DNA of 7,356 bases from Actinomycetota bacterium. Lineage in GTDB: Bacteria; Actinomycetota; Thermoleophilia; Gaiellales; Gaiellaceae. The notes under the pieces were generated by a model. The model had not been told where the DNA came from and did no database searches. It saw only the letters and a list, made by a program, of their open reading frames with translations. Each line of letters starts with the position of its first letter. Positions within the stretch are counted from its first letter, which is position 1. The DNA lies in NCBI GenBank assembly GCA_005884155.1, contig VAXD01000080.1, forward strand, positions 4,002 to 11,357. Direction: 5' to 3'. This document shows positions 6,227 to 7,356 of this stretch, one piece after another. The position numbers and the translations under genes were made by a program.

Positions 6227-6708
6227 TGGACGGCCAGCACCGCATCGAGCCCGCGCCCGACGGCGGCGTGCGATTCTTCCTCCCGCCGGCCGAGCGGGAG
6301 CTCTTGCTGCAGCTGCGGGCGGAGCTTCTGTCGCTGCTGACGTCGGCGCCGGACGATCCGTCGCTGGAGCGCCTGTTCCCGCCCGCGTACGACGACCGCA
6401 AGCGCGACTCCGAGTACCAGCGCCTGATGCGTGACGAGCTCGAGACGGGGCTGCGCGAGACCTTCGACGTGATGGAGGCGACGGCGGGCCGCGAGAAGCT
6501 GACCGCCGCCGAAGCCGAGGCGTGGCTGCGCGCGCTGACAGATCTACGGCTCGTCCTCGGCACCCGCCTGGACGTGCGCGAGGACACCTTCGCGGGGGGG
6601 CTCGACCTGAATGACCCGCGCGCGCCGGAGCTCGCCGTCTACGGCTATCTGTCGTGGCTGCAGGAGGCGCTGGTCGAGGCTGTCAGCTCCGCCTCGGGCT
6701 TCGGCTGA
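6226..6708 (+). CDS. DUF2017 family protein
   Basis: This 160-residue protein matches the actinobacterial DUF2017 family, which commonly sits directly after clpS (for example Rv1332 after Rv1331 in Mycobacterium tuberculosis). Family hallmarks are RFFLPPAERELLLQL (16-30), FPPAYDD followed by SEYQRLMRDEL (51-71) and AWLRALTDLRLVLGTRL (99-115). It is mostly helical, charged and without signal or membrane segments, so cytoplasmic. Its function is unknown; some members are loosely annotated as regulators, and the link with ClpS suggests a role around Clp proteolysis. ATG at 6226 shares its A with the clpS stop, and GAGG lies 8 bases upstream. The frame is open further 5' but only inside clpS. A run of seven G (6594-6600) lies within the gene; the frame continues sensibly on both sides. 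Confidence 0.88.
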   Translation: MDGQHRIEPAPDGGVRFFLPPAERELLLQLRAELLSLLTSAPDDPSLERLFPPAYDDRKRDSEYQRLMRDELETGLRETFDVMEATAGREKLTAAEAEAWLRALTDLRLVLGTRLDVREDTFAGGLDLNDPRAPELAVYGYLSWLQEALVEAVSSASGFG

Positions 6709-6719
6709 GGCAAAAAGAA

Positions 6720-6745
6720 AGAGGACGACCCGTCGGTCGTCCTCT
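6720..6745 (-). terminator. intrinsic terminator, canonical on the minus strand
   Basis: GAGGACGACC (6721-6730) pairs perfectly with GGTCGTCCTC (6735-6744) around a four-base loop, with one more A-T pair outside. On the minus strand the stem is followed directly by TTCTTTTTG, a proper U-tract. On the plus strand it follows the DUF2017 stop by 11 bases but has no T-run after it. It therefore fits best as the end of a minus-strand transcript from the non-coding region, and may also help end the clpS message. Confidence 0.7.
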
Positions 6746-6850
6746 CAGCGTCCGCGCGTCTCTGCGGCCCAGGCGCACGGCACACGCTTACGTATCCTCG
6801 CCAGGGAGTGCCGGCGGGCATCCCCCCGCAGGGGGTTATCTCAAGGCAAC
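6746..6850. other. non-coding stretch between terminator and repeat copy 1
   Basis: No protein gene is credible here. Two local inverted repeats are visible: CGGCAC (6778-6783) with GTGCCG (6808-6813) around a 24-base loop containing the palindrome TACGTA, and CCCCC (6822-6826) with GGGGG (6831-6835) around CGCA. With the terminator at 6720-6745 this could be a further short minus-strand RNA or a trailer of the one at 6851-7011. It is not part of the repeated unit. Confidence 0.35.
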
Positions 6851-7011
6851 GCAAAACGGGGCCGCCGCCCGGCCCCGCTTTGAGTCTCCCGTGAGGAGAG
6901 CCGCAGTAGTTCTCGCCGGGCCCCGCCGCATAGGGCCCTTTGATATCTGCTTCCGGGGCGCCCCCGCCGCATCGGGGCGCGCTCTCGGTTGCAGATGGAG
7001 TATCGCCCGGG
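6851..7011 (-). ncRNA. structured repeat copy 1, candidate minus-strand small RNA
   Basis: This is copy 1 of a tandem element also present at 7192-7356, about 90% identical by eye with four net bases difference in length. Read on the minus strand it holds, in order, hairpin H3 (6980-6958, 7 bp), hairpin H2 (6938-6918, 7 bp including one U-G), a small hairpin TCTCC/GGAGA near 6900-6886, and hairpin H1 (6882-6852, 13 bp with one G-U) ending in TTTT. H2 and H3 both display the loop sequence ATGCGGC. GAGAGC (6986-6981) can pair with GCTCTC (6901-6896), enclosing H3 and H2. A conserved GATACT (7004-6999) near the 5' border could be a -10, giving an RNA of about 140 bases. I do not recognise the family, and short ORFs through it differ in frame between copies. 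Confidence 0.45.
6852..6882 (-). terminator. terminator-like hairpin H1 of repeat copy 1
   Basis: On the minus strand CAAAGCGGGGCCG pairs with CGGCCCCGTTTTG over 13 positions, one of them G-U, around a five-base loop. The TTTT forms the U-tract, partly inside the stem as in many A-tract/U-tract terminators. On the plus strand the same position would be an A-C mismatch. Confidence 0.5.
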
Positions 7012-7191
7012 GTGGTCACTTGATCCATCACCCTTCTACGGTTGACTGCGCTAGTTCACGGCACTCGGACTCAAACTCCGGCGGCGGGCAGGGCTTGAGG
7101 CCCATCATCAGTCGGTCACCCTGAGTGCGCGCCGCGAGATCGCCGGCCAAGTGCCAGACGATCCCTGCGCGATTTTGCTGTCCCGGACCAA
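7012..7191. other. non-repeated spacer between the two structured repeats
   Basis: About 180 bases show no similarity to the repeats and no credible gene. A moderate inverted repeat GGGTGGT (7010-7016) with ATCACCC (7027-7033) abuts copy 1. A short GGGC/GCCC hairpin lies near 7090-7102. No convincing promoter for either strand was found; the isolated TTGACT at 7042-7047 lacks a -10 partner. Confidence 0.4.
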
Positions 7192-7356
7192 GCAAAACGG
7201 GGCCGCCGCCGTGGCCCCGTTCTGAGTCTCCCGTGAGGAGAGCCGCAGTTGATATTTCGCCGGGCCCCGCCGCATAGGGGCCCTTACGAATTTGCTTCCG
7301 TAGCGCCCCCGCCGCATCGGGGCGCGCTCTCGGTTGCAGATGGAGTATCGACCGGG
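7192..7356 (-). ncRNA. structured repeat copy 2, candidate minus-strand small RNA, reaches window edge
   Basis: This second copy has the same order on the minus strand: H3 (7325-7303), H2 (7283-7262, a full 7 bp C-G/G-C stem), the small TCTCC/GGAGA hairpin, and H1 (7224-7193). The longest block shared with copy 1 runs from H3 through the GCTCTC and GATACT motifs (7303-7350). A 27-base block around the small hairpin is also identical. Sequence between the hairpins varies (for example 7250-7257 and 7284-7290) while stems and loops are kept, which fits a functional RNA. Whether the element extends or further copies follow beyond 7356 cannot be seen. Confidence 0.45.
7193..7224 (-). terminator. 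terminator-like hairpin H1 of repeat copy 2
   Basis: On the minus strand the 5' arm CAGAACGGGGCC pairs with GGCCCCGTTTTG over 12 positions including one G-U, followed by CTT. The wobble sits at a different position from that in copy 1, but the helix is preserved. Confidence 0.5.

Noticed and set aside
6594..6600. Run of seven G as a possible frameshift in DUF2017
   Set aside because: The family-like sequence continues in the same frame on both sides, so no frameshift is needed.
6645..7031. Minus-strand frame of 128 codons through repeat copy 1
   Set aside because: The equivalent frame is not kept in copy 2 because of the length differences, the translation resembles no family known to me, and it runs into DUF2017.
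7042..7070. Plus-strand promoter from TTGACT at 7042-7047
   Set aside because: No -10-like hexamer lies 16-18 bases downstream (the region reads ACTCGGAC).
7061..7085. tRNA-like T-arm (CGGA-CTCAAAC-TCCG)
   Set aside because: It lacks the TTC loop start and the G53-C61 pair, and no acceptor or anticodon arm can be built around it.
7108..7317. Minus-strand frame of 69 codons through repeat copy 2
   Set aside because: It uses a different frame from that in copy 1 and follows hairpin composition; no ribosome binding site was seen.
6851..7356. CRISPR array or insertion-sequence ends
   Set aside because: Units are about 160 bases with internal hairpins and one 180-base spacer, with no short regular repeat-spacer pattern, transposase or target duplication.

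Overview
The window is GC-rich, densely coding DNA that reads as an actinobacterial chromosome. The ClpS followed directly by a DUF2017 protein, the actinobacterial-type VLRF1 release factor and the codon use all fit, and a deep-branching lineage such as Thermoleophilia (Solirubrobacterales/Gaiellales) is my best guess. The taxon is inferred from protein style alone; no marker gene is present.

Layout. At the left edge (1-338, minus) is the N-terminal part of a VOC/glyoxalase-fold protein, cut by the window. A 116-base divergent intergenic region with a good sigma70-type promoter leads to a three-gene plus-strand ABC importer set: a solute-binding protein with a Tat-like signal (455-1567), and two polyamine-type permeases (1587-2495 and 2492-3304, overlapping by ATGA). 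The matching ATPase (3290-4384) lies on the opposite strand, tail to tail with the second permease and overlapping it by 15 bases. It sits just downstream of a Vms1-like release factor gene (4394-5014, minus). From a 23-base divergent spacer the plus strand carries an EamA-family transporter (5038-5910), ClpS (5927-6226) and a DUF2017 protein (6226-6708).

The last 648 bases hold no credible protein gene. They contain a strong hairpin followed by a T-tract on the minus strand (6720-6745) and two tandem copies, about 90% identical by eye, of a structured element of about 160 bases (6851-7011 and 7192-7356, the second reaching the window edge). Each copy has three strong hairpins. Base-pair differences between copies read as G-U wobbles only on the minus strand, and each copy ends there in a terminator-like hairpin with TTTT. 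I interpret them as tandem minus-strand small RNA genes of a family I do not recognise.

How the parts work together. The binding protein, two permeases and ATPase would form one importer of the spermidine/putrescine (PotDBCA) class. Its substrate is uncertain because two acidic polyamine-contact positions known from E. coli PotD appear to be glycine. The ATPase has Arg in place of the Walker A Lys, which would normally cripple ATP hydrolysis. ClpS (N-degron adaptor for the Clp protease) and the VLRF1 protein (peptidyl-tRNA release on stalled ribosomes) both belong to protein quality control. Several genes (potA-like, VLRF1, EamA, possibly clpS) have a TANNNT-like box 6-7 bases before ATG and no Shine-Dalgarno, suggesting leaderless transcription, whereas the VOC and binding-protein genes have clear ribosome binding sites.
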